DNA of 64,000 bases from Cryptomeria japonica (GCF_030272615.1 NC_081414.1:761077148-761141147), one strand, 5' to 3'; counted from the first letter of the stretch, positions 31,301 through 44,080 are shown. The notes: a model not told the origin generated them from the sequence alone. A program made the numbers and translations.

Positions 31301-33201
31301 TTTGGAAAATACGATGGAACAAATCTGCATCTTATCTTAAGGCTCCCTCTGCGTCATTAAATCCGCCCCCAAATCGGGTCTGCAACATGACATCCATCTC
31401 ATGAATTCCTCGCTCCAACAAGAAGCCCTTAATTTCTTGCACTATCATGACTTACTCATCGCTGCCCTAAAATATTTTTATCCCGTGCTTAGAGACTTAT
31501 CCCGCAGCACCTTAAATCCGCCGCTTTTCTTAGCCCGCAGCCTTCCTTTTGCACCCCTGAGACCTTCGCTGGGTAATAAAAATAAAACCCCTTCCGCCCT
31601 CAACGATATCCCGCACCGCTCCATTTGGTCATGTCAAATCTGCAAAGGGCAAAATTTTTAGGACGCGTCTATTCTGGTTCCAAGAAGACAGTACGGATTG
31701 AAATCAGAATAGACGCATCCAATTTTTACATGTGAAAGTCTTGAAACTTTTACGTGCCTTTGGGAGGAGACCCACCATTCTTTTGTTGGATATACAGATA
31801 ATTCATTTCAAAATCTAAATCACTTATTAAAGTGATTTGAATAAATTTTCCTTCTTGTTTTCACGGGCCCGCCAATTTCACGAATGAGGCTTAAGAATAA
31901 ATCAGTAAAGAGATTTACAATAATTTTCATAGCCACCATTTGAGTTAATAGTGGAACATTTAAATCAAAAAGATGATTTAAACAAGTCACTTTCCCATTT
32001 CACACATATATTTAAATTACTATTAAAATTACCTCAATTTAATTCTTTCATTTCTTTGAGGTACCTAAATCAATCCAATATCTTATATGATTTCTGTTGC
32101 ATGAATACCTTAATTGATTATATATTATTTTATTTAAAATAGAGAGGATTTAAACAAATAATATTTGCAGCATCCTTTTCACTAGGTATTATCATGAGTT
32201 AGCCTTCGGGTGGGCCCAACTCATTTTTTTTCCGTTTTCGAGCAATTGACTGGCTGAAAATGCTCCAACACATCAACTGGAGATGCTCGAGATCGCACAA
32301 TCATCAAATTGGACATTTTTGCAACTTTGAACTTTTGCCAAAAATTCTTGAGTAGCCCCCAGAATCAGCTTAGAAAACTGATTAAAACACCTGATTAAGG
32401 CCTGGAACTTGACACACTGATAGAATGTTATATAGAGAATCCTAGGCATCAGACAAATCTTCATTATGACTTTTGAGACAAAATATATTTACCTTCAAAG
32501 TTGTCTCCTCTGAAAAATACTGAACATGCTGCTTGTGAAACCTTGAAAAAGTTCATTTGGAGTGGGTCTTAAAAACTCATCAAACGAGGAGCTGGGGGGC
32601 TACAAACTGGGAATGTCGTAGATAATTTTATAGACAATCATGGGGTACAACCACTTTTAATTGCATGTCGACTGAGCATGAAATAAAAATTCACAAAGAG
32701 GGCTACAAACTGCTTCTTGACATAGTCCAGTTTGCAAAACTGAACTTTTGCAAACGAAATCAGGCTAGAAAACTTGACAAATGGATTCATGGGGCTATGT
32801 CACTTGGCATGGAGCTTTAAAAAATTGCTGAGAATCATGGACAATCATCAGTTGGGCACGATAATCAACTGGTACAAAGATACAACTTCTTAAAGTGGGC
32901 TTACTCGGAAAGGTGAAACAATTGCAAACAACAAATCAATCTCTAGACCTCAAAACAAGGACTTCAAAAACACATCAAAACTGATCCAAGGAGGCTGAAA
33001 ATGGACATATGACCTCTCCAATAGGTGCATAACACCTCTCCCAAGGGCCCAGGGGATTTCTTGTGATACTTCATATGTGCAAAAATGCAGGCTCTCAAAT
33101 TGAGCTACTCAAGCTGATTGTGTAGGGTACATTCTGAGTGCAAAAATGAAAATTTCGAACCTGGGCCTTCAAAATTTGACAATTTTTTTGAAGTCCCAAC
33201 A
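28377..33201. mobile_element. 4.8-kb TG..CA insertion without coding capacity
   Basis: The insertion begins TGTTGG (28377) and ends CCAACA (33201), a 6-bp inverted repeat. It is flanked by GGGTG at 28372-28376 and 33202-33206. The uninterrupted site exists in the other LTR as AGAGGGGTGAACC (near 52988). Inside I find no retroviral domain and no obvious internal LTR pair. It is either a very long solo LTR or a non-autonomous LTR element. TATA-like boxes lie at about 30373 (GGTATAAAAGC) and 31039 (TTATAAAACC). Confidence 0.75.
31661..31720. repeat. Imperfect hairpin within the 4.8-kb insertion
   Basis: The arms GGACGCGTCTATTCTG (31661-31676) and CAGAATAGACGCATCC (31705-31720) pair with one mismatch around a 28-nt loop. 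Function is unknown. Confidence 0.7.
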
Positions 33202-33461
33202 GGGTGAACATAATAGATCTAGCCACAATCCAAATATGGAAAGGGTTGAAATTCTAATTAGATTTACTAGTTATTTATTTTTCTCCTCTTTGTAGTTGAA
33301 ATTAGATGATAATTGTGAAATTAGGGTAAAACAAGGAATGATTGAAGTAAATTATAAAAAAACAAACTGCTACAAGTATCCCATAGAGCAACAAACTGAG
33401 ATTTGGGCAAAATATGATATTTAGAACTTGTTCCTAGAAATTCAACCTAATTTTTAAGGTA

Positions 33462-34399
33462 CGTTGGTATGTGGCGACTGATCATGCAAGTATTATACAC
33501 TCATAATGTATCAATATTGATATTAGGAGTACTATAGGGCATGTCTTTATTGTATGGGGTACTATAGTTAGTTAGATTTTTAGATTGCAAAAGGTTGTTA
33601 CACTTTTAACCACTAAAGTTGAATATGTGGTTGTTACTGAATCTAGCAAGGAGATTATTTGGTTACAACATTTTTTGGAGGAGTTGAGAAAGATGCAGGA
33701 GGATAGCCCATTGTACATTGATAGCCAGAGTACCAATAATCTTGTAAAGAATTCCACTCTTCATTCGAGGACAATACACATTCAGCTAATTTACACCACT
33801 TCATACAGTTCATTTTGGAGGATGGTCAGTTACGACTTGAAAAGATTCACACAAGTGACAATCTTGTAGATATGTTCACGAATGTAGTCACATCGGAGAA
33901 TTTAATTTCTTCATCAGTTTTTATTGGCCTTCTTAACTAAAAGTCATGGAATAAAGGAACAACTAAGTCTAGGTGCTTTATCCAATGGGAGTTGCAAGTG
34001 TAGTAATATCATCTGGGATCACTCCAAGTAGGAGATTGTTTGGTGTGGAGCCTGATCAGTCTCCAAGTGAGAGATTCTTGGTATGTTGCGACTGATCATG
34101 CAAGTACTCTGCACTCGTAATGTATCCTTGCCCTAAAATGCCAACTGTGTAGGTTGCCCTAAAAATTGCATGTTATAAGCAGCTAGAATGAAAAGGGCAT
34201 TGTAATGATGTTGTAAATTATTTTACTAGATAATAACAAAATATTGGATGGTTGTGTTCTATGGAAGTAGCCCACCTTGGATGAACCACATTAAATCTCC
34301 ATGTTATTTGTGTTGTATTTGATTCTTCATCTTTTGTGTATTTAAATCTACATATAATTGTTAATTTGTATTTTCTCCATATCTACCTAAACCCTAACA
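33462..34399 (+). mobile_element. Internally deleted Ty1/copia remnant
   Basis: Sequence starting GTTGGTATGT.GCGACTGATCATG occurs at the left end (33463) and again at about 34079, so two LTRs flank a short interior. The interior (33585-33870) encodes copia RNase H relics: LTTKVEYVVVTESSKEIIWL, LYIDSQSTNNLVKNSTLHSR and, in another frame, LEKIHTSDNLVDMFT. The right LTR (about 34079-34399) ends ACCCTAACA. Most of gag, integrase and RT is deleted. It sits in the Element 3 left LTR. Confidence 0.75.
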
Positions 34400-35266
34400 A
34401 AGACTAGGTAGAACAAATTTTCCCTGGTCCTTTTAATTTTTCTCCATCGAAAGCTGAACCTTTTCATTGCTACCGACCATGTCAGAATCCTGAAGTACAA
34501 CTCCTAAGCCCGTTCCTTGTACACATGAATAAATGAAATAGGGTTGTGGATAGGCATTTGCCTTAATTCATACCTTGGGTTAGGAATCAACCTTGAATTG
34601 AATAACATAAATATTGAAGTAAATGCTAAGAAGATGTACCTCAAATCAAGAATTGTTGACGATGATGTAATGCTCTTTGAATATAATCACAAATATTGAA
34701 TGCAATGGCATGAAAAACATATGAACATGAAAAACCCTAATCACACACACATGCTTACATAAATATTGATGTAACTTTGCTCCACAATTCTCGAAGAATG
34801 AAATGCCGCCTTGAATTTCTAAAAATGCTTGATGATGATTGGTTGAATACATGAATGCTAGGTATGGAATCTTAGTGGATGTCAAAATGAATTGATAAGA
34901 TGATTTTATATAGAGTTACATAAGTAAATTACTAATTAGGCCAACCTTCAATGGTCAAGTGTAGCCACAGGGATCAAAATTTGTTAGGGAGGGGGAGTGT
35001 CTACCCCATTTCAAATTGGGTCCACATTAAGGGGGACTAGGGTGTTTTGGGGTGCCTTGGAGCCCTCAAAAAACAAGACTGACCAATCAAGAAATAGGGA
35101 AGGACAACCTCTAGGACAAGGCCCTCCTAGTGGTGTCAATATGTGACATTATGATTGGAGTAAATTGGGGTTGAAACGGGCCTAGGGGGAATCAAAATAT
35201 GACACACTAAAGTAGGAGCACAAACATAAGGTATAAATTAAATTAGTTACAATTTAGGATGGTACA

Positions 35267-36264
35267 TTTAGCCCCCACTTTAATGGGAGTATGAGCCTAT
35301 GCAAATACTCATGGTAAAGTAGAAAGATGAGAGAGAGGAGCAATTTGGAGAAAGATCACAAGGAGATAAGACATCACTAATTCAGAGGAACCAAACCCCT
35401 AATCTTAGGATCTTAACTCACACTATTATATGTAAGGACACATAAGACAAGACAAATAAAGACACACAACAAAAGGGGTTAGTACTAAAAACAAAAAGGC
35501 TCCAAGTTAACTAGTTGAAGAGACCTTCATACTCAAATGGGTCAGCCACTAATATCCTTATTGGAATTCTATCACAAGAACACAATCGATTACATAAAAT
35601 GAGAAAGAGTATGCATCGAATGATGAACCATGATCCACAAATAGAAGAGCTATGAACTCATAGGGAAGATTAAAGAGAGGACATGGATGCCATAGGCTAG
35701 GAAATTGTGTTATGCTAGGTGATCAATGAGAAGAAGAGCAAGAGAGGCCATGAAACTCATAGACTAGCAAATTGTATTATGCTAGGTGACCTACGGGAAC
35801 ATGAATACTCACAGGACAACAAACTATATTTTGTTGTGTGATTCATGTAAAGAGGGTGAGTCAGAATAGTCTAGTGAGTTGTGTTACGCTAGTTTCACTC
35901 TCTAAAAAAGGAAGAGGTGAATGGTCTAGCAAGATGTGTTATCCTAATCAATTCACCCTGATGCATATGCTGCTATTTGGTTTTAGGAGTTAATAATTTT
36001 ATATAAGACTTGTTGGTCTAATTTTGAGCATGCAAGTACTCGTATAAGACATGAAATAAAATAAATATGTATGGACTCAAGCATGAAGCATATCATATAA
36101 GACTTGTTGGTCTAGTTTCGAGAATGATCACCCAATATAAGACATATAAAAAGATAACATCTGGTTTCAAAAATAAAGCATCTCATATAAAACTTGTTGG
36201 TCTAGTTTGGAGAATGAATACCATGTATAAGCCATACAAAATATAGTACAAAGAGGGTGATATG
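35267..36264 (-). other. Element 3 3' interior with tandem repeats
   Basis: This stretch next to the left LTR has no ORF. A unit with CTAG.AAATTGTGTTATGCTAG recurs about four times (35680-35960). A second unit, CATATAAGACTTGTTGGTCTAGTTT with ATAAGACAT, recurs at 35985-36250. Its reverse complement (AAACTAGAC..GTCTTATA) resembles the 3' repeats of Element 2. Confidence 0.65.
36260..36264. repeat. Target-site duplication ATATG (Element 2, left)
   Basis: It is repeated at 50259-50263. Confidence 0.95.
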
Positions 36265-37372
36265 TGTAGACACTTAAAAATAATTATTTTAATTATTCCT
36301 CGCATAATTAATTAATTAATTATGTTAATTCAAATTCCTCTCATTATTAATTAAATATAATTAATATTGTCACTATAGCATATGATTGATTTATTTAATA
36401 AATCAATCCCTTTCTTTATTCTTCTAAAAAAATCAAATCCTCACAAATCTTCCTCTTAGCTAATTAATTTCAATTAATTAGTTAACCTACATGATTCCTA
36501 CAAATCATCTTCTTAATTCATTCTTCTAGAAACTCCCTAAACTCACTTAACATTATTCTTCTAAATTTTTATTCCCTCCACTCATTCTCTCTCCTAGTCA
36601 AATTCTCCTACAAATATTAATCCCACCTAACATTTCCTCTAATCCCCCTCCTAATGAGTCGTTAATGGTTAATCATCATGATTAGCCACAAAGTCAACTC
36701 TTTGTCCTTTTCATCTAGCCACTAGCTTTAAATGCTCTTTTCCTAGGTGAATGTAAGATTTTCAAAATCACACATTCCTCTAGGTATCCCCTCTCCCAAG
36801 GAATTTTTAATTCATTTTTATTCCTCCAATCCCCATGATATCCTTTTTTGGAGAATTTTTAATTCCTCCAATGCATCTTGTGGAGTGTGGAGATACGAAA
36901 TGCCTTTAAGGCACATTTCTTGGTCTCCACACCCTTTCTTGGATCTTGTGTGAGCTCACAACTAAATCTTAGCCCTTCATCTCGAATCCATCCTAGCCAT
37001 CTATTTTTCTTTCCTCTTTCTATAAAATAGAGCTCCATCCCTTCATTCAAAACATCTCGAAATCCAGTAAGCTTACTCTGCCCTTTTGAGCCCAGGAAAT
37101 CATCTTGGCAGCTTCATCATTTTCATCCTTATCATCCTCCTGAAATCCATTTCATGTTGTGCACATCATTGGAGAGCCATCCACATCCAGCAATCAAAGG
37201 AGCACATCAAGTGGAGCATTATCAAGGGGTGCCTTCACTTCATCAAGCTCAATCTGAAGGAGAAGGTAAAATAGCAAGGTGAAATGGTCTTTTAATGATA
37301 TTTTAGCATTCTGCATGTTTATTTCGTTATGTTTTTGATCATTTGACCTTTAAATCTGTTTTCACCTCTTCA
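36265..37372 (+). repeat. Element 2 5' LTR
   Basis: Its U3 start carries AT-rich inverted repeats (for example TTGATTTATTTAATAAATCAA near 36388 and CTAATTAATTTCAATTAATTAG near 36460). A TATA box (TATAAAATAG) lies at 37021. Confidence 0.95.
37021..37027 (+). promoter_or_regulatory. TATA box in Element 2 5' LTR
   Basis: TATAAAA follows a pyrimidine-rich run (TTTTTCTTTCCTCTTTC) and is kept in the 3' LTR at 49907-49913. It is the likely core promoter. Confidence 0.65.
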
Positions 37373-37375
37373 TTT

Positions 37376-37393
37376 TGGCAAGCCTAGTGGGAC
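37376..37393 (+). other. Primer-binding site of Element 2
   Basis: TGGCAAGCCTAGTGGGAC starts three bases (TTT) after the LTR. It differs from the Element 1 site at three of 18 positions. Confidence 0.7.
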
Positions 37394-38604
37394 CCACGTC
37401 CCTAAAAACTAACATTTTTTTTTAGGTTTTTGTGAGTTGTGAGACGCAGGTTCTAGAATAGCGCGACTACAAAAAAAAAAAAAAAATCTTTTTTTGCAGG
37501 TTCCAAAATAGCGGCTCTGTATTTTTGCGCAACAACTTCTTTTCTGTTTCTGTTTCGTTTTTGTTTCTATTCTTTTTCTGTTTCAGTTTCAGTTTCAGCA
37601 CGATAGCTCTGCGATTAGCGCGAGCGTTTTTGTGGGAATTTGAATTCTTGTTATCCGATCTGTTATCTGCTCTGTTTAATTATAATCTGTGTGAAAGTAG
37701 GAGAGTATGCTCTTGTCTATATAGACAATTAGAAATCCGGACCTTTCACTTTTCTATTCTGTTTAGCGCGACTGTATGCTCTGACCACAGAAAAGTGTGA
37801 AAATAGGAGAGTATGCTCTTGTCTATCTAGACAATCAGAAATCCGGACCTTTGACACTTTTCTATCTGTTAGTGCTACTGTCTGCTCTATTAATCTGTCT
37901 GAAATTTTTAGGCGCTAACTATAGTCTGCATTTCTTTTTTTTTCATTTCCTATTATCTTCTCTGTTTAAATATAATCTGTCTAACCGCGGGAAAGTGTGA
38001 AAGTAGGAGATTATGCTCTTGTCTATCTAGACAATCAGAAATCTGGACCTTTGATATATATTTTTTATTCTGTTAAATTTAGGGTTTCTGCTTTGTTAAT
38101 CTAGGGTTTCTGTCTGCTCTGTTAAATCTAAGGTTAAATTTTTTTTTTCCCTCTCCATATCTTCTTTATCTCGACTTCATTTTCCTCTAAACTTCACCAG
38201 ATTCTTCACATTGTCATTTTCCACATTTCCTTCCTTGGAGGCCTTATCCCAAAAATCCACTTTTTGAAGCCCAAAATCCCACATTTCTCTATTTTCAGGG
38301 TTTGTCATAACTCCTTCCCCTTTTATCCAATCACCTCCAAATTTTTCTCATATTATCCATCTCCAACTTTTGCTTCTTTGTCCCTCTTGGACAAATTTTC
38401 CCATTCCTTCATCTCTCCTCCAAAATCCCAATTTTTCGCTTGCCTATCCCTTGGAAAGTGGCAAAAACCTAGTCAAACCCCATTTACCCATTAAAGCTTT
38501 CTTCAAATCCACATTTGTCATTAGTAAAAAAGTTTTTATTCATGTTTTTCTATTCATTCCCAAAAAATAAAAATAAAATTAATATTTTTGTCATTTTGTT
38601 GTTT

Positions 38605-38770
38605 TTTGCAGGACGCTTGTTGAAGACTCTATTTTTTCAAACTACTAATCAAGTTGTTTTGCAGGACGCTTGTTGAAGACTTTGTTTTTCCAAACTATTA
38701 ATCAAGTTGTTTTGCAGGACGCTTTTTGAAGACTCCATTTTTCAAACTACTAATCAAGTGGTTTTGCAGG
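38605..38770 (+). repeat. 54-bp triplicated unit with CAG/G motifs
   Basis: Three copies of GCAGGACGCTTGTTGAAGACT plus TCAAACTACTAATCAAGT, each preceded by a T-rich run ending TTTTGCAGG, resemble repeated 3' splice sites. Confidence 0.8.
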
Positions 38771-39281
38771 TTGCCTAGCTGATTCAACCAAATATTGTGC
38801 ATTTATTTAAATTAGGCACCTAGATATTAATTAAAATGGAATGAACCATTGTCTTATGTGTCTTTAAGAAAAGCGTAAAGGTAGGAAAGTATGCTCTCAT
38901 CTTGCTAGACGATTAGAAATCTAGACTCTCCAATTTTTTCTTGTTTGATTGTGTGTTTACCTCTAGCGGGCCTGCCCTCCCAACTTACTCTTTGAGAAGG
39001 TAAGAGGGGAATGACCTAAGTGAGTACACCCGGACCTGGGGTTCTCAACTCACTATAATAAATAGGCAATTGACTATGAAAGGGTTAATGGTTGGGGCTA
39101 TATGAGAGTTCACTCTCACATTGGGTGCTTAGTAGGATCCTAGAGATCTCAATCATGCTTGCGTGACTACTAAGTTCTTGGTGCTTCGTTGGGCTATAGG
39201 CCTCAATTGCGCTTGCGCAACTTCGAAGGGTAGCTCCTAACGGGAAGACTTACTAAACACCTTATTTATAGTGGCCAAAAA

Positions 39282-39514
39282 CCTTCTAGTCATTAGTGCA
39301 GGAGGTCGGACCTCTGAAGAGGCCCATATTCTTACAACCCTTAGTAGAGACACAAAGTTTGCCATGAGGAGTTTTCATGGGAATTGATGCTTGGCTGCCC
39401 CAAGAAGTGAGTGCCGTGGAGGGGAGCCAGTGGGGTCAAGCATCTAAGTGTCCACTTTGGGTAAGCGTAGATGGGAAACCAATTGGGATTCAATGACTAT
39501 TGTCCTTGCCAGCC
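39282..39514 (+). ncRNA. Conserved structured leader RNA element (Element 2 copy)
   Basis: This counterpart of 16519-16757 keeps GAGGTCGGACCTC (39302-39314), the CCATG/CATGG hairpin, the GATGCTTG/CAAGCATC stem-loop (39386-39444) and the terminal CTTGCCAGCC. It lies about 570 nt upstream of the gag ATG. Confidence 0.65.
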
Positions 39515-40082
39515 TTAAGAATGTTGTATATGAGCATGAGTGTCTTTGATATAATATGCATTTGATCACTGTGTTTGCTTTGTTTGATACATACTTTCCA
39601 AGAGAAGACTAAAAACACATCACTATCCCCAAACACTTTGCAAAAACACTTGTCAAGACACAAACAATTGTCCAAGTCATTACCCACACAAAGTTCAAAA
39701 TTGCGTCAAAACTCTGTCCATCCCATTTTTCATAAGCCCAAGAGAGAAGCTAAGAGTTTATCCTCTATGTCAACATTCAAGTTTGTCCTTTGAAACCCCT
39801 ATTATCGTCCAAATCAGGGTGGTCATATCCCTTCATACAACTTGCCATTCAAATCGATCCTCCATTAAGTCATATTCATGTCAAAGACAACCTAGCTATC
39901 AAGTTTCTTCTAAACCATCACTACCATACCTTCTTCATCAATCATCCTCAAATTTCTTAAATCCTTTTATCCTCAAATTTCTTAAATCCTTTCATCACAA
40001 ATTTCTTAAATCCTTTCATCACAAATTTCTTAAGTCCTTTCATCACATTTTTTCCTAAGTCTTTTCATCACAAATATCGTGT

Positions 40083-42060
40083 ATGGTCGCAACTCGATCC
40101 CAAAAGAAAAAGATGGTTGAACAACAATATGGCATGCCAGACATTGGTGTCCTATATGAAGATCCCACACAAGATCATACACAAAGTGGGCAACCTAGCG
40201 ATCAAGATCAAAGTCAAAATCTTGACATGATTAACCAAGATGAACTTTGTCCGGAAGTGCAAACTTTCCTAGCGGATTCTTATAACCAAGAGATGATGAA
40301 AAGTTTATTAAACATAATCCTACTGCACTTCTGAAAACTCTCCTTGAACATGGAGCTCAACTTCCACCTAAATTTAATAGATCCACTCTCACCCAACAAC
40401 CACAAGGAGACCTCGCTCCCACACAAAATGTTGCACCTACTATTCAAACTCAATCAATTGCAGCCCCATCAATCATCCAAGCTCAATCAATGCCACCCGC
40501 GGTACCTCCCACCGTGGTCTCCATCCCACCTTCTTCCTCCTTACCTTCCATACCACTATCAAATCCGATCTCATCCATTCTCCAACAAACTTCTATACCA
40601 CCTCCTTCCATTCAACCATAAATTTCTATTCCACAAACTTCCCTTCCTCCCAACAATGTCGCAAATTTTATCCAGGCCGTATTCAATCCTGTCACAACAG
40701 TTGGTAGACCGCAACCAACTGTCCCTGGGACATCGGTCATCACATCCCACGTTCCCACCTCCTCATCATATCAATATATTGGTGGTGGTGCACCTTCTTT
40801 GGTTCATCCAATTCTTGGGGCAAATACAATTCATCAATATCAAAGTCCACAACAAGACCTCATCAAGGAAATTCAAGACATGAAGAATATCATCAAGGAC
40901 ATGAAACAAAGGACTAATAAAAGGAAAACTTACTCGTTCGAAGAGTTTTGGCCTTGTCCTTATGACCCGTCTATATCAGTTGCACCATATCCCCCGGGAT
41001 TTGAGATTCCTAAATTCACCAAGTATGAAGGCAAATGAGACCCCCGCGATCATGCTCAAGAATTCCACATCTTATGCCAAGAAGTCTCTTATAGTGACCT
41101 TTATCTTCGCAGACTCTTTCTCAAGAGTCTCATGGGAGACGCCTTGGCATGGTTCTCATCCTTACCACGAGGTTCCATTGTCTCTTTTCCAGACTTGGCA
41201 GAAAAATTTGTGGCCCACTATGCATACAACATGGGTAATGATGTTTCTATGATGGACTTATGTAATACAAAACAAAGGCCTGGAGAAACCTTCGCCAATT
41301 TCCTACAAAGATGGCGACATCTTATCAAGAAATTTCAGTGGGACATGCCAGAACAAAATCAAATTGAGCTATTCCAAAAGAACTTGGTGCCTGAACTTTC
41401 AAGACCTTTAATATCTCAATGTATCAAATCCTTCCAAAAATTGACAGATAAGGGCCTCGCCCTCGAACGTGTCTTGTTGGAGGAAGGAACCTTGAAACAT
41501 TACTAGAAATCAACACAAAGTTCTTCCTCTTATTATAACGACAAGCCAAAATTCTGGTCCAAAAATAAAAATGTGGTCAATGATGGTATAACTGATGCAA
41601 AGCGGGTCCAAACCGTGGCTGCTCCCCCAAAATCCACCACCAACAATCATCAATTCAATAACCAAAATCAATCCTAAAAACCTCACAACAATGTCTCAAT
41701 CCAGGGATGACCACCCCGATCGAATAACAGGACTCCAAGAGATTTCACTCCTCTGGCTGAGCCTATTGAAGTGGTGTTTCAAAAACTTGTCCAAGCAGGT
41801 ATAGTGGTTTTTCCAATCACTCGCCCATTTGACCCCAATCAACCTAAACCAAGATGGTATAATGAAAATGAGTATTATGAATACCATCGTATCAAGGGAC
41901 ATGATACACGAAAGTGTATGAAACTGAAGATCTACATACAAGATCTCATTGATAAAGGTGAGATTGAGATAACAAATACAAAACCTGGTAATAACAATGA
42001 CAAACTCAAAATATACCAAGAACCCTTCCCGAAGCATGATAAAGGAAAAGGCTCATCATC
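40083..42060 (+). pseudogene. Gag of Element 2, broken
   Basis: The frame starts at ATG 40083 (MVATRSQKKK) and is disrupted by a shift near 40310, a stop in the Pro-rich region near 40620, TGA at 41036, TAG near 41505 and further breaks near 41675. Recognisable gag blocks are FEEFWPCPYDPSI, FPDLAEKFVAHYAYNMG and ETFANFLQRWRHLIKKF. The zinc knuckle near 41870 has lost its first Cys: YYEYHRIKGHDTRKC against CEFHKSKGHKTSNC in Element 1. Confidence 0.85.
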
Positions 42061-44080
42061 TAACGCAATGGGTTATGACTACGCTAAACACGTAACCGGT
42101 TTTGATTTTTTGGTAGGTCGCATTGAACCTATAGACAATCATGTCAATGTCATAACCATCCAAGGAGTCAATTCTCCTTCTTCCCAAAGTAGACCAAATC
42201 CTACTCGGATAGTCATTCAAGGCGCCACGCCTTCCACCTCCCATTTCCAGAATGATTGCAATGCAACTACATGCCGAGGAAGGGTCACCATCCAAGGAGT
42301 TCCTCCCCCACCAAACCCCCCACCCATGTCTTCCACGTGCCGATATGACCTCCTTGATCAACTTGGGAAGACACCCCCGTGGATCTCCATTTTGGAACTT
42401 CTCAAGACCTCCCCGGTCCATAAAGAAATTTTGGAACAAGCCCTTCTCCAATCACGCATTCCAGATAACATCAACGCCACCCAATTCCAAGCCCTCATTG
42501 GAAACCTTGCTGCCCAACAACACATTGTATTTAACTCCAAAGATGCTCCCACAGATGAAGACCATAACAAACCTTTACACATCGAAGCTCTTATCCACAA
42601 GCACAAGGTCGAACGTATCCTGATAGACGGTGGATCCGGGCTTAATCTGTGCACATACAAATTAATAAAATAATTGGGACTTTCTGAGGATCTGATAGAC
42701 ACATCAGGAAGGATCACAAAAAAGGCATATGATGATGCAGAAAGAATTTCAAAGGGCATGATCACCTTACCTCTTCAAGTGGGTCCCATTACAATTGAAA
42801 CCCCTTGCCAAGTACTAGATCTTGATCTCCCCTACAACATTCTCCTTGGGAGGCCATGGATTCATTCCTTGCAGGCCGTACCTTCCACCTATCACCAATG
42901 CATCAAATTCTCCTATAATGGAAGAGTGATCACTATCAAAGGTGATCCCCAACCTTTTCAATATTGCAAACTATTAGAGGGGAAGCATCCGTATCATTTC
43001 CCACTAAATAGACCCTCACCAACGCCTCCATCTGATGCATCAAATGTTGCCTGCACATCATCCCAACCAAATAATCAAATCAAGATCTTGGACAATGGCT
43101 GTGGAGAATACAAATTGGAGGATGTCTTATTGATAGGCAACCTCCCTCTCTCTCCTAAGTCATTTGGAAAACCAAAAGAGCTCAACAAGGACCCGAAACC
43201 AGTCATGCAATGCCAAAACACCACCTTCCAGCAATGGGGCCCACTTGATAACGAGAGCCTCAAAGCACATATCTCTTCATGGTTGTACCAGGAAGAAGAT
43301 GAAGATCCAGCAAGAATATCCAAAGAAATGTACCCAAAAGCATCTGCCATAGTTGAAAAAATGGGTTACAAAGGACATGACCTGGGACCAGAGGAGAAAG
43401 GAAGAAAAACACCCATAAATCCTATCTCCTACAAATACAACAAAGGCTTGGGGTACAACCTGGGACCAGAGGAGAAAGGAAGAAAAACACCCATAAATCC
43501 TATCTCCTACAAATACAACAAAGGCTTGGGGTACACCCTGGTGCCTAAGATTACTATCGCTGGTGCCCCTTCTAGTCCTTCTTCGGATATCGAAAGCGCT
43601 AACAAAGAAGAATTCTACGAAATGCCTTATGAATATGAGAAAGATATCTTCTTGGACGCTTACATCAATACCATCACCCCCATAACCCCTCCCACTTCAC
43701 ATGAGCTACATCTTGTCCATCCTGAACTCATTGACTGGGGCCAACAAGACAAACCCACTTTAGATATCTGCGTCGATGATAATGCTCTCATTGCTCTCCT
43801 AACAGCACAAAATATGGAAGATTGTAGCAGATTCGAGGGTATTCAACTACACGAAAAGGGATACTTTGGTAGTCAAGCCAATGCCCTTAGCCACAAAAAA
43901 GATAATAAAAGAAAAAGATATGATTCCCTAGGTGAAAACCTCCCTGAGGTGTCTTTGGATGAACAAGAAATAAAAACAAAGGGCATATTTGAAAGTGAAA
44001 ACTTGGAAAAGGCACTTGACGATGAGGATTTGACCTCCCTACCATTGGTTACCTTCCACAGGACAAATCAAATTTGTTGA
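42061..44080 (+). pseudogene. Protease and G-patch region of Element 2
   Basis: The protease active site reads ILIDGGSGLNLC, and a TAA follows at 42671-42673. LLGRPWIHSLQAVPSTYHQC follows, as in Element 1. The G-patch (VEKMGYKGHDLGPEEKG) contains a 78-bp tandem duplication (43381-43536). The frame then stays open to TGA at 44078-44080, before RT. Confidence 0.85.
43381..43536 (+). repeat. 78-bp in-frame tandem duplication in the G-patch
   Basis: 43381-43458 and 43459-43536 are identical by eye apart from the last bases. Each encodes 26 residues, LGPEEKGRKTPINPISYKYN plus KGLGY and one more. The frame is preserved. Confidence 0.92.

Larger units (their letters stand above)
28291..35266 (-). 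repeat. Element 3 3' LTR, split by two insertions
   Basis: Pieces 28291-28376, 33207-33461 and 34400-35266 join in order and match the right-hand LTR (52905-55541) and the solo LTR at 55937-57105. The gaps are the insertions at 28377-33201 and 33462-34399. Confidence 0.8.
37394..40082 (+). other. 5' leader of Element 2
   Basis: The 2.7-kb leader contains several repeat sets: a unit AGGAGAGTATGCTCTTGTCTAT (three copies at 37690-38050 and a diverged one at 38880), a 54-bp triplicate with TTTTGCAGGACGCTTGTTGAAG (38600-38770), and 24-bp units with AAATTTCTTAAATCCTTTCATC (39946-40075) just before gag. The conserved block at 39282-39514 is described separately. No ORF here looks real. Confidence 0.7.

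Noticed and set aside
40344-40883. 179-codon ORF in Element 2 gag
   Set aside because: It is an out-of-frame reading of the Pro/Ser-rich gag linker created by the shift near 40310.
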